Assembly: GCA_938015595.1 (NCBI GenBank)
Contig: CALLPI010000001.1
Coordinates: 238,765-302,764, forward strand
Direction: 5' to 3'
Source of the DNA: an uncultured Saprospiraceae bacterium
Lineage (GTDB): Bacteria; Bacteroidota; Bacteroidia; Chitinophagales; Saprospiraceae
Length of the DNA: 64,000 bases
The position numbers and the translations under genes were made by a program. Under the pieces are notes generated by a model. It was not told where the DNA came from. It saw nothing but the letters and a program-made list of their open reading frames with translations, and ran no database searches. The number at the start of each line of letters is the position of its first letter. The first letter of the stretch is position 1. Of this stretch, positions 35,085 through 43,010 are shown in pieces.

Positions 35085-36575
35085 ATGGAATCTTACATCC
35101 TCGCCCTCGACCAGGGTACTACCAGCAGCCGCGCCATCGTATTTGATCGTCAGGGTCAAATCGTCTCCATAGCGCAAAAAGAGTTTACCCAGTTCTTCCC
35201 CCAGTCGGGTTGGGTAGAACACGATGCCAACGAAATATGGAGTACTCAGGCCGGTGTAGCCGCTGAAGCTCTAGCCAAAGCTGGCTTGCATGCCCGGCAG
35301 ATTGCCGGTATTGGTATTACCAATCAGCGCGAAACCACCGTAGTGTGGCATCGGCGAAGTAGCCAGCCTGTGTACCCTGCTATTGTATGGCAAGACCGAC
35401 GGACGGCTGACTTTTGTGACCAGCTCAAAGCACAAGGCTACAGCGACCTAATTCAGCAGAAAACTGGCCTGGTCATTGACGCCTACTTCAGCGCCAGCAA
35501 GGTGCGCTGGATACTAGACCACGTGCCCAACGCGCGGGAAATGGCTGCTTGCGGTGAACTGGCCTTCGGCACCATTGATGCCTGGCTGCTGTGGAAACTC
35601 ACCAACGGCAAGGTGCACGCCACTGATGTGAGCAATGCTTCGCGCACTATGCTCTTCAATATCCATACGTTGCAATGGGACGAAGACTTGCTGCGCCTCT
35701 TCGATATACCCGTCAGTATGCTGCCCGAGGTGCGCGCCAGCAGCGAGGTGTATGGCCATACTGAGAGCGGGCTGGCGGCGGTATCCATTCCTGTGGCTGG
35801 CATGGCCGGCGATCAGCAAGCAGCACTCTTTGGCCAGATGTGTGTAGCGCCCGGCATGGTCAAGAACACCTATGGTACGGGCTGCTTCATGCTGATGAAT
35901 ACCGGCGAGCAAGCCGTACGCAGCCAAAATGCCTTGCTAACCACCATAGCCTGGCAACTCAACGGCCTTACACATTATGCCCTCGAAGGCAGTGTGTTCA
36001 TTGCCGGTGCCGTAGTGCAGTGGCTGCGCGATGGGCTGCAGATCATTCGCAGTGCCGCTGAAATTGAATCCCTGGCGCTGGAAGTATCCTCATCGGAGGG
36101 CGTGTACATTGTACCTGCCTTTGCTGGCCTGGGCGCACCCTACTGGAACCAGCAGGCGCGAGGGCTGATCAGCGGGCTGACGCGCGGCGCCGGGCGTGCC
36201 CACATTGCCAGAGCAGCACTCGAAAGCATCGCTTACCAAACTATGGAAGTGTTGGAGGCCATGGAGGCCGATGCAGGTATTCGCATTGCAGAACTGCGGG
36301 TGGACGGCGGCGCCACGGTCAACAACTTTCTCATGCAGTTTCAAAGTGATATGCTAAACTGTGCTGTGGTGCGCCCCTGTGTATATGAAACCACTGCCCT
36401 AGGCGCAGCCTACCTGGCCGGGCTGGCTGTGGGGTTCTGGCCCAACCTGGATGCTATCAAAAATCAGTGGCGGGCTGAGCGCAGATTTGAGCCGGCCATG
36501 CCGGAAACCCAACGCGCAGCCTTGGTACAAGGCTGGAGGCAAGCCGTACAAGGTGCCATAGCAGTATGCTGCTGA
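35085..36575 (+). CDS. glpK: Glycerol kinase
   Basis: A 496-residue FGGY-family kinase that phosphorylates glycerol to glycerol 3-phosphate; length is normal. Seen motifs: ATP site [17 protein letters not shown], substrate stretch [17 protein letters not shown], the FGGY signature region [19 protein letters not shown] ([14 protein letters not shown]) and the adenosine loop [16 protein letters not shown]. The glycerol facilitator and glycerol-3-phosphate dehydrogenase genes are absent from the window. It follows a small unknown gene by 9 bases and is followed closely by the DUF1232 gene, so a four-gene unit running to the galactanase is plausible. Confidence 0.95.
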   Translation: MESYILALDQGTTSSRAIVFDRQGQIVSIAQKEFTQFFPQSGWVEHDANEIWSTQAGVAAEALAKAGLHARQIAGIGITNQRETTVVWHRRSSQPVYPAIVWQDRRTADFCDQLKAQGYSDLIQQKTGLVIDAYFSASKVRWILDHVPNAREMAACGELAFGTIDAWLLWKLTNGKVHATDVSNASRTMLFNIHTLQWDEDLLRLFDIPVSMLPEVRASSEVYGHTESGLAAVSIPVAGMAGDQQAALFGQMCVAPGMVKNTYGTGCFMLMNTGEQAVRSQNALLTTIAWQLNGLTHYALEGSVFIAGAVVQWLRDGLQIIRSAAEIESLALEVSSSEGVYIVPAFAGLGAPYWNQQARGLISGLTRGAGRAHIARAALESIAYQTMEVLEAMEADAGIRIAELRVDGGATVNNFLMQFQSDMLNCAVVRPCVYETTALGAAYLAGLAVGFWPNLDAIKNQWRAERRFEPAMPETQRAALVQGWRQAVQGAIAVCC

Positions 36576-36631
36576 CAACCACCTTAGACTTCGTGCTGTT
36601 ACCTTTATACTTCTTATTAATTTTGGCTGAT

Positions 36632-37018
36632 ATGTCCAATTCCTTACAAGACTTCAAACGCTTCTTTTCCGAAAGCCGTTTCTGGGCTAAAATACCCCGT
36701 CAAGCCAAGCAAGCCGGCATACAAACCATCTATGCAGCGCTACTCATGTACCACGCCTACAAGCGCCCCGAAACGCCCCGCTGGGCTAAGGGTGTTGTAC
36801 TGGGTGCTCTGGGCTATCTTATAGCCCCCATTGACTGGCTACCCGACCTCACGCCCGTCATCGGCTATACCGACGACATCGGCGTGCTGGGCTTCGGGCT
36901 GGTTACTATTGCTGGTCATGTCAACGATGAAGTCAAAAACAAAGCTCGCCAACAACTGACGGCCTGGTTTGGCAATTATTCGCCCAAGGATATTGAGCAG
37001 GTGGACAAGCGGCTCTAA
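36632..37018 (+). CDS. YkvA-like DUF1232 membrane protein
   Basis: A 128-residue protein whose core is the DUF1232 hydrophobic motif GALGYLIAPIDWLPDLTPVIGYTDD, known from YkvA proteins; function is unknown. The preceding part is amphipathic and the end basic. An in-frame ATG at 36566 overlaps the glpK stop, which would suggest coupling, but the family usually starts near ATG 36632. A TAATTTTG match at 36618-36625 lies directly before that ATG. It is followed by the GH53 gene after 12 bases. Confidence 0.83.
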   Translation: MSNSLQDFKRFFSESRFWAKIPRQAKQAGIQTIYAALLMYHAYKRPETPRWAKGVVLGALGYLIAPIDWLPDLTPVIGYTDDIGVLGFGLVTIAGHVNDEVKNKARQQLTAWFGNYSPKDIEQVDKRL

Positions 37019-37030
37019 GCACGTAATACG

Positions 37031-38122
37031 ATGCATCCGCTGTTTTCATTATCAGGCAGTTGTTGTTGGCTAATATTAGCGGGGCTTGTACTAACCCTAC
37101 CAGGCTGCGAACGGTCCAATCCCGACAAACCTGACAGCAACAACCCCATGCTAGAGATTAAGGGCGCTGATCTGTCTTATCTGCCCGAGGTACGCCAAAG
37201 CGGCCTGACCTTCTTCAACCGCCGTAACCGCGCCGAAGACATGCTGACAACCCTGAAGAATGCCGGCATGAACACAGTGCGCCTGCGGCTATGGAATACC
37301 CCCGCCGAACCAACATCCGGTATGCAAAGCGTAAAAGCCGTAGCTGCCGAAGCCAGGTCGCTGGGGCTGAAAGTGCTGCTGTCAGTACACTACTCTGATT
37401 CCTGGGCTGACCCGTCCAAGCAAACCAAGCCTGCCAGTTGGCAAGGCTGCAGCTTTGATCAACTGCTCGACAGCGTATTTGCCTACACCCGCCTGGCTGT
37501 AGCTGAAATCAAGCCCGACTACATCCAACTGGGCAATGAAATCAACGCTGGGCTGTTGTGGCCAGAGGGGCACATCTCCAATATTGCCCAGATGAAGGCA
37601 TTGCTGGTGCGAGCTTCGGCAGCCGTGCGTATCGAAAGTGCTCAGACCAAAATCGTCATCCATTTTGCTGGTCTGGAAAACGCCCAGTGGTTTTTCTCCA
37701 GCCTCCGCGATACAGACTATGACTTGGTGGCGCTGAGCTACTACCCCATGTGGCATGGCAAAAGCCTGACAGCCCTGGAACAAACCCTGACTGAGGTAGC
37801 TAATCTAACAAAAAAGCCGGTGTTCATTGCCGAGACTTCTTATCCCTTCACTTTGCAGTGGCATGATATGACCAACAATGTGATCGGCCAGGCGTCTCAG
37901 CTGATTCCTGATTTTCCGGCCACACCACGAGGCCAGCACGCATTCTTGCAGCGCATCAGAGACATAGCCGTAGCCAATTCCGAGTGCGTCGGTTTTTGTT
38001 ATTGGGGCGCTGAGTGGGTAAGTTACAAAGGCGAAAACGCCGTCAATGGCTCTACCTGGGAAAACCAGGCGCTGTGGAGCTTTGCCCGGCAGGCATTGCC
38101 AGCGGTGGAGGTGTTTCGCTGA
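37031..38122 (+). CDS. Arabinogalactan endo-beta-1,4-galactanase, GH53, lipoprotein
   Basis: A 363-residue lipoprotein: the lipobox LTLPGC gives Cys26 as lipid anchor. The (beta/alpha)8 barrel is that of family GH53: GADLSYLPEV, then NTVRLRLWNTP, acid/base Glu170 in YIQLGNEIN, and nucleophile Glu268 in PVFIAETSYP. It should cut beta-1,4-galactan side chains of pectin into galacto-oligosaccharides at the cell surface or periplasm. No SusC/SusD pair or beta-galactosidase is nearby, so it is not part of a classical utilisation locus. Its stop lies one base from the convergent SUI1 gene. Confidence 0.93.
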   Translation: MHPLFSLSGSCCWLILAGLVLTLPGCERSNPDKPDSNNPMLEIKGADLSYLPEVRQSGLTFFNRRNRAEDMLTTLKNAGMNTVRLRLWNTPAEPTSGMQSVKAVAAEARSLGLKVLLSVHYSDSWADPSKQTKPASWQGCSFDQLLDSVFAYTRLAVAEIKPDYIQLGNEINAGLLWPEGHISNIAQMKALLVRASAAVRIESAQTKIVIHFAGLENAQWFFSSLRDTDYDLVALSYYPMWHGKSLTALEQTLTEVANLTKKPVFIAETSYPFTLQWHDMTNNVIGQASQLIPDFPATPRGQHAFLQRIRDIAVANSECVGFCYWGAEWVSYKGENAVNGSTWENQALWSFARQALPAVEVFR

Positions 38123-38123
38123 G

Positions 38124-38468
38124 TCAGCCGCCTGACCGTTTGGTCTGGGTGTAGCCTTCTTTCAGCAATATTTGCAATACGCGCTCGCGATGGTCGCCTT
38201 GTATGAGAATTTCGCCGTCTTTCACAGCACCACCCACGCCGCATTTGATTTTGAGCATTTTACCCAGCGCCTCCAGGTTGCTCTTCGGGCCTTCGAACCC
38301 CGTAACGAGCGTCACCTCCTTGCCACCTCTTTGCTTGCGGTCGAGCGATACGCGCAGTTTCTGCTGGTTAGCAGGCAGTAAGGCATCTTCTTCTGGCTCC
38401 TCATTTTGGAATTCAAAATCTGGGGCAGTAGAGTACACAATGCCTTCATAGTTTTTCTTCTTTTTCAT
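38124..38468 (-). CDS. SUI1/eIF1-like translation initiation factor (YciH family)
   Basis: A 114-residue protein with an acidic N-terminal tail and an eIF1/SUI1 domain. The core KQRGGKEVTLVTGFEG, LGKMLKIKCGVGGAVKDGEI and IQGDHRERV is typical of bacterial YciH, a factor thought to tune start-codon fidelity on the 30S subunit. Full length. A -7 box TACTTTTG (38514-38507) lies 38 bases upstream. It overlaps nothing but is only one base from the galactanase stop. Confidence 0.93.
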   Translation of the reverse strand: MKKKKNYEGIVYSTAPDFEFQNEEPEEDALLPANQQKLRVSLDRKQRGGKEVTLVTGFEGPKSNLEALGKMLKIKCGVGGAVKDGEILIQGDHRERVLQILLKEGYTQTKRSGG

Positions 38469-38506
38469 TCTTGCAAAAGCAGTTTTGACAGCTGGGAAGC
38501 AATAAG

Positions 38507-38514
38507 CAAAAGTA
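38507..38514 (-). promoter_or_regulatory. -7 box TACTTTTG for the SUI1 gene
   Basis: An exact TAnnTTTG on the minus strand between the propeller-regulator stop and the SUI1 ATG at 38468. Confidence 0.5.
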
Positions 38515-38534
38515 CACAGGGTTTTTGATCTCTG

Positions 38535-41315
38535 TTAAAAATTGAGGAGGTATTCTACCAGGTTTTCATCGGAGGCCAGGTTCATTTTGTGACGCAGGCG
38601 GTAGCGCTTGTTTTCTACGCCGCGCAGCGAAATGCCCAGCAGGGGGGCAATCTCTTTGGACGACAGGTTCATTTTCAGATAGGCCGCCAGGCGGAGGTCT
38701 CCGGGGGTAAGCTCTGGAAAGCGCTGTTTGAGCTTGCGCAAGAAAGCTTCGTGCACGGAGTTAAAGTTTTCTTCAAATACAGCCCAGTCGTTTTCGCTGC
38801 TGATCTCTTGCTCCACCAAGCGGGTCAGTTGTTGTACAGTAGCCTTGGAGCGTGCATCGCCTTGCAGGTGGGTAAGTCCTTTTTTAATTTCAAGTAGCAC
38901 TTCATTTTTTCGGATGAGGTGCATGGCAGTGTTGGCTAGGTCTTTGGCTTTTTTGAATACGTCCTGCTGGAGTTGTTCGTTGCGTTCCTGAATGCGCTGC
39001 TGGTTCAGTTGGCGTTCGCGTTCAATGAGTTGTTTGCGGTGCTTGCGCTCCAGGTGTCGTTGGTGCCGGCGCAAGATGTAGAATCCACCCGCTGCGGCAA
39101 TGCAAATATACAATATGCGCATGTGCCAGCGGTTGTACCAGCGGGGGCGTATTCGAAAGGCAAATACGGCCATGTGGGGCGATTGGTCGCACTGTACTTC
39201 CAGTTGGTAGCTGCCGGCGGGCAAGAAGCTGATGTCTTCTGAGGCTATCTGTTGCCAAGCCGACCATTGCTCGCGGATGCCTGGAATGCGTTGCCGATAC
39301 AAGGGCTTGTGATCAAAGGCAAAGCAAGAAAAGTGAATGCTTAGTTGATTTTCATAAGGCGCTAGTACCTCGCCGGATCGGATAGGGCGCCATTGATTCC
39401 GGCTTTTGGCCATGGCTTCAGTGAAAACCAGCGGAAGTGCAGCAGGGCGGTTGGGTACCGATTTTTCGTCCCATAAGGCATAGCCGTCTTCCAGGCAGAA
39501 GAGCCATTGGTGCGCCCCCAGGGGCAAAATGTTAGGACGGTCATTGCCTAGGCGGAGGTGAAAGACAGTAGGTGGTTCGCCTCCCCCTGTCAGAGCTACT
39601 TTGTCGGCATATACTACAAAAAGACGCTGGTTGTGGGCGGGAATTAGGGCAAGCTCTGAGCCATCTAAAGATATAGGCAGCCGGTAGTCTTGCCAGGCAT
39701 CGGCTTGGTGATTCCACTCAAAAAAGCGACTGCCCGCTTGGAGTATGAGCCGCCCGTGAATGGTAGAGAGCCGCAGGTTAAAGTCCGTAGGCAATTCCTC
39801 GGTGTTGGACCATTTGCGCACAACTGTCACGCGTTTTTTGTCTTCACTGAGCGCCAGCAGGTGTATGCCTCGGTAAGGGTGTACGACCAAGAGTCGCCCG
39901 AGAGGGTCAAACTCCAGGTATTCTACTGGCTCGCTGAACCCCTCGACACGGTGAGCAAAGCGAATACCAGTGCGGCCCTCGTAGCGCAGCACCGACAGCC
40001 CCGTGTAAGTGCCTTGAATCCAGAGTGAGGAATCCCCAGGGCATACCCTGCTCACCCAACCGCCAGTGATGTCGGATACTTTGTAAGAACGCCCATTGGC
40101 TATGACGTGCGAGCCATCGTTGTGGCCGCACAGCAGTTGGTTGCCGATGTGTGTCAGCTCCCACACCTGGCCGTTGATACCGGCTATGGAGGTCCATTGA
40201 TCGGCCTGATGCCCGAGCGGAGCAAGACGTCGGTAGAACAGTCCTTGATTTGTGCCCAGGTAGAGATTGCCTCCGTGAACGGCTGCCGTAAAGACCATGC
40301 CCAGGCTACCGCTTTGATCCAGCGAAAAGCGCAGCGGTGTATTGAGCGCCAGGAGGTCAAGCCCTTTGTCCAGGCCTACCCACAAGTTGTGGTCGGTATC
40401 TTCGTACAAGGCCAGCACAGTATTGTTTTGAAGCCCAGTTTTTCGGTGAATGTGATACAGAATGCGACCTTCGGCATTGCAAACATAAAGCCCTTCGCCT
40501 ATGGTGCCTATGGCGATGTGCCCATTGGAGAGGGCAAGTATTTTGTTGAGGCGGACGCGGCTAAGCACATTGCCAGCAGGCGTATTCCACCGCTCCAGTT
40601 TTCCGTATTGCCAATAGAATAAGCCGTCTCGCTCCGTACCAATGAGTAGTTCGTTAGGGCTTAGCGCTTCGATACCGGCCACAATGTGGTCGCCCAGTGA
40701 TTCTGTGCCTGGCAATATGCGAAATTGCCCCTCTGGTGTCTGCTCAAATATGCCCCTGCCAATAACAGGCAGCAGCAGTCGTCGGCCTGCTGCTTGTAGA
40801 AACATAATGTTGCCAGGAGTTTGCAATTCTTTGACGGTGCGATAGTCATATACGTACAGTGCCGAGAATGACTGAAAAAAGACTTTGCCTCCCCATATTA
40901 CAATATGCCATATTTCCTCTCGGGCAAACTTGTCTGTACGCAGCGAATCAGCCAGTGATACCCACTCCTGGGCGCCTTGCTGGTTGGTGCGCCAGAAGCC
41001 AAACTCTCCAAAACCACCACAGAATACATTGCCATGCTGATCGGAGGCTACCGAACGTACAATTTGCTGGTTGGGCAGGGGTAGCAGTTTCCAGCGGGCG
41101 CCGTCGTATTGTACCAGCCCGGCTGTGTTGCCGGAAAAGATGTATCGAAAAGGCGATTGCGTCACTGACCAGTTTTGGTGGGCAGCCTGCATGAGTTGCG
41201 GCGAGAAGTTGATGATTTGCGGCAGTTCTTGTGCTGAGGCAACTACCCCTGTTATTAGTATGCCGCTCAGTAGCGTGGTGAGTCTTTTCACAGTGCCGGT
41301 CATGGTGTGTGGCAT
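38535..41315 (-). CDS. Membrane-anchored propeller regulator with Y_Y_Y and LuxR-type HTH domains
   Basis: A 926-residue one-protein sensor. After a signal sequence (about 9-28) come two-component-regulator propeller repeats (about 50-640; for example LYEDTDHNLWVGLDKGLDLL), a triple-tyrosine (Y_Y_Y) domain (about 660-735), one membrane helix (ILYICIAAAGGFYIL), a coiled coil and a LuxR-like helix-turn-helix at the end (NLSSKEIAPLLGISLRGVENKRYRLRHKM). There is no kinase or receiver domain, so an extracytoplasmic signal would be passed straight to DNA binding. The ligand may be a glycan, as in hybrid systems with the same sensor. ATG 41315 or 41303 both possible. It follows proC by 42 bases. Confidence 0.9.
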   Translation of the reverse strand: MPHTMTGTVKRLTTLLSGILITGVVASAQELPQIINFSPQLMQAAHQNWSVTQSPFRYIFSGNTAGLVQYDGARWKLLPLPNQQIVRSVASDQHGNVFCGGFGEFGFWRTNQQGAQEWVSLADSLRTDKFAREEIWHIVIWGGKVFFQSFSALYVYDYRTVKELQTPGNIMFLQAAGRRLLLPVIGRGIFEQTPEGQFRILPGTESLGDHIVAGIEALSPNELLIGTERDGLFYWQYGKLERWNTPAGNVLSRVRLNKILALSNGHIAIGTIGEGLYVCNAEGRILYHIHRKTGLQNNTVLALYEDTDHNLWVGLDKGLDLLALNTPLRFSLDQSGSLGMVFTAAVHGGNLYLGTNQGLFYRRLAPLGHQADQWTSIAGINGQVWELTHIGNQLLCGHNDGSHVIANGRSYKVSDITGGWVSRVCPGDSSLWIQGTYTGLSVLRYEGRTGIRFAHRVEGFSEPVEYLEFDPLGRLLVVHPYRGIHLLALSEDKKRVTVVRKWSNTEELPTDFNLRLSTIHGRLILQAGSRFFEWNHQADAWQDYRLPISLDGSELALIPAHNQRLFVVYADKVALTGGGEPPTVFHLRLGNDRPNILPLGAHQWLFCLEDGYALWDEKSVPNRPAALPLVFTEAMAKSRNQWRPIRSGEVLAPYENQLSIHFSCFAFDHKPLYRQRIPGIREQWSAWQQIASEDISFLPAGSYQLEVQCDQSPHMAVFAFRIRPRWYNRWHMRILYICIAAAGGFYILRRHQRHLERKHRKQLIERERQLNQQRIQERNEQLQQDVFKKAKDLANTAMHLIRKNEVLLEIKKGLTHLQGDARSKATVQQLTRLVEQEISSENDWAVFEENFNSVHEAFLRKLKQRFPELTPGDLRLAAYLKMNLSSKEIAPLLGISLRGVENKRYRLRHKMNLASDENLVEYLLNF

Positions 41316-41357
41316 TGTTTTCTTGGCTACTGCAGTGTAAGGCGTTTTAACTCAGTA

Positions 41358-42158
41358 TTAGCTTCCCAGCTCTTCTGCTCGGCGCAGAGCCGCCATGGCG
41401 CCAGCAATGATGTCGGCTTGCACTTTGCAATTGCGGTAGGCATTCAGGGCAGCTTCGGTGGTGCCGCCACGTGAGCATACGCGTTCAATCCAGGTATCGC
41501 AAGAGAGGTTGGTGGCATTGTAAAGCTCTATGGCGCCCAGGAAGGTCTGGCCTACCAGCAACTCCGCTTCGGAGGGGCTGAAGCCCATCTCGCGGGCGGC
41601 TTCCATGAGCGATTTCATAAAAAACCATACATAAGCCGGGCCGCTGCCGGAGATGGCCGTGGCGCTGTCTATGAGTTCTTCACGAGCCACATATACAGTT
41701 TTGCCAGTGGTGTTGAGCAGGTTTTGTACCGTGACCAATTCAATGCGCGTTACTTCGTCGCTGGAGGTAAAAGCTGTCATACCCATGCCTATCTGGGCTG
41801 GTAGATTGGGCATGGCCCGGATGATTTTTTGTACACCTAAACCTTTGGCAATACTGGCAATACGCACCCCGGCCATGATAGATAGAAATACCTGTTGCGG
41901 ATGCACTAGCGGGCGAATGTGCTCAAACAGTACGGGCGAATCCTGTGGCTTTACGGCCAGTATGACTAGATCAGCCTCCGGTACACAATCCTCTGGGCGA
42001 GCATACACCTTGCCAATATCCTTGCGTGAGAGTTCGGTCGCTTTTTCCGCTGACTTCTCCAATATCATCATATGCTCTCGGTCAGCTATGTGCGAGCGAA
42101 GGAAACTATGGGCGTACGTAGCGCCCATATTACCACCACCAATGATGAGTATTCTCAT
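41358..42158 (-). CDS. proC: Pyrroline-5-carboxylate reductase
   Basis: A 266-residue enzyme for the last step of proline synthesis, reducing pyrroline-5-carboxylate with NAD(P)H. The Rossmann start RILIIGGGNMGATYAHSFL binds the cofactor; the C-terminal signature SGSGPAYVWFFMKSLMEAA and the ending SRGGTTEAALNAY are diagnostic. The longer frame to 42209 is rejected because ATG 42158 directly precedes the Rossmann strand. It diverges from the decayed pirin gene and lies upstream of the propeller regulator on the same strand. Confidence 0.94.
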   Translation of the reverse strand: MRILIIGGGNMGATYAHSFLRSHIADREHMMILEKSAEKATELSRKDIGKVYARPEDCVPEADLVILAVKPQDSPVLFEHIRPLVHPQQVFLSIMAGVRIASIAKGLGVQKIIRAMPNLPAQIGMGMTAFTSSDEVTRIELVTVQNLLNTTGKTVYVAREELIDSATAISGSGPAYVWFFMKSLMEAAREMGFSPSEAELLVGQTFLGAIELYNATNLSCDTWIERVCSRGGTTEAALNAYRNCKVQADIIAGAMAALRRAEELGS

Positions 42159-42250
42159 ATTTCGCTTTTGGCCGTAAATAAAAATGAATTTGCATACATT
42201 GCCAAACAAGCTAAGTACAGACTAAAACTTTTTATCATTTTTGTTTATTT

Positions 42251-42278
42251 ACAAATAAATGTTAGTACATTTATTTGT
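42251..42278. promoter_or_regulatory. Perfect 12+4+12 palindrome, candidate MarR operator before pirin
   Basis: ACAAATAAATGT at 42251-42262, spacer TAGT, then its exact reverse complement at 42267-42278. It lies 33 bases before the pirin ATG and 92 bases before the proC start. The core ATGT-N4-ACAT matches the site before yceI at 23805-23816. A dimeric winged-helix repressor is the natural ligand; the MarR at 23841-24293 is the only candidate in the window. Confidence 0.6.
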
Positions 42279-42311
42279 CTGTGTTCTCAAATCTTTCAAA
42301 CCACTGCAATC

Positions 42312-43010
42312 ATGCACATTAAGATTGTAGAATGGATTACATCGCCGCCAGCGCCACATTACGTATGCGACGGTTTTCGCGTACATAACTTCATACCAAG
42401 ACCCCAGCTGGATATGCAACATATGAGTCTATTCATTTTTTTGGATTACAACTCCAGATTCTATTTTCTGCCCAGTGAACACCCGCGTGGTATGGGCGTG
42501 CATTCGCACTGTGGTTTTGAAACGGTGACTACAGCCTATAAAGGTCGTATAGCACACTACGACAGCGCCGGCAACAGCGGGGTCATCGGCGAGGGCGAAG
42601 TGCAATGGATGAAAGCAGCCTCAGGAGTGTTGCACAAGGAGTACCATGAGGCGGAGTTCGGCACTCAAGGGGGCGATTTTCATATGGTACAACTCTGGGT
42701 CAACCTTCCGGAGCGCTTCAAGATGTCGCCGCCTGAGTACCAGGCTATCACCCGCGATAGGATAGCTCGCCATGCCCTGTCAGACGGCGCAGGCGAGGTA
42801 CACATCATCGCTGGCGAATAACAGGGCATACATGGCCCAGCCTTCACCTTCACGCCCATGCACTTGTACAATGTGCACCTGCGCGCCGGCGCGTCGGTGG
42901 AGTTAGCCTTTCCGGCAGCATACAACATAGCCTTGCTGGTAGTAAAAGGGCAGGTGTGCATCAATGGCGTAGCCTCCGCGCCGGTAGATGACTTTGTGTT
43001 ATTGTGCACC
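42312..43010 (+). pseudogene. Pirin, broken by an in-frame stop and truncated at the 3' end
   Basis: The N-terminal cupin is intact in sequence (FLDYNSRFYFLPSEHPRGMG, HSHCGFETVTTAYKGRIAH, metal-site histidines present). After HIIAGE an in-frame TAA (42819-42821) interrupts the gene; the same frame then continues with QGIHGPAFTF and the second cupin (MHLYNVHLRAGASVELAFP) to VDDFVLL. Similarity ends near 43000, where the stop of the convergent acetoacetyl-CoA synthetase begins, so about 50 residues of the usual end are missing. Pirins bind iron and act as redox-linked cofactors or quercetinases. The upstream operator palindrome is still perfect, so decay may be recent. A short N-cupin product could still be made. 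Confidence 0.85.

Noticed and set aside
42072..42311. Upstream extension of pirin
   Set aside because: It runs through the operator palindrome and the start of proC; ATG 42312 matches the pirin start.
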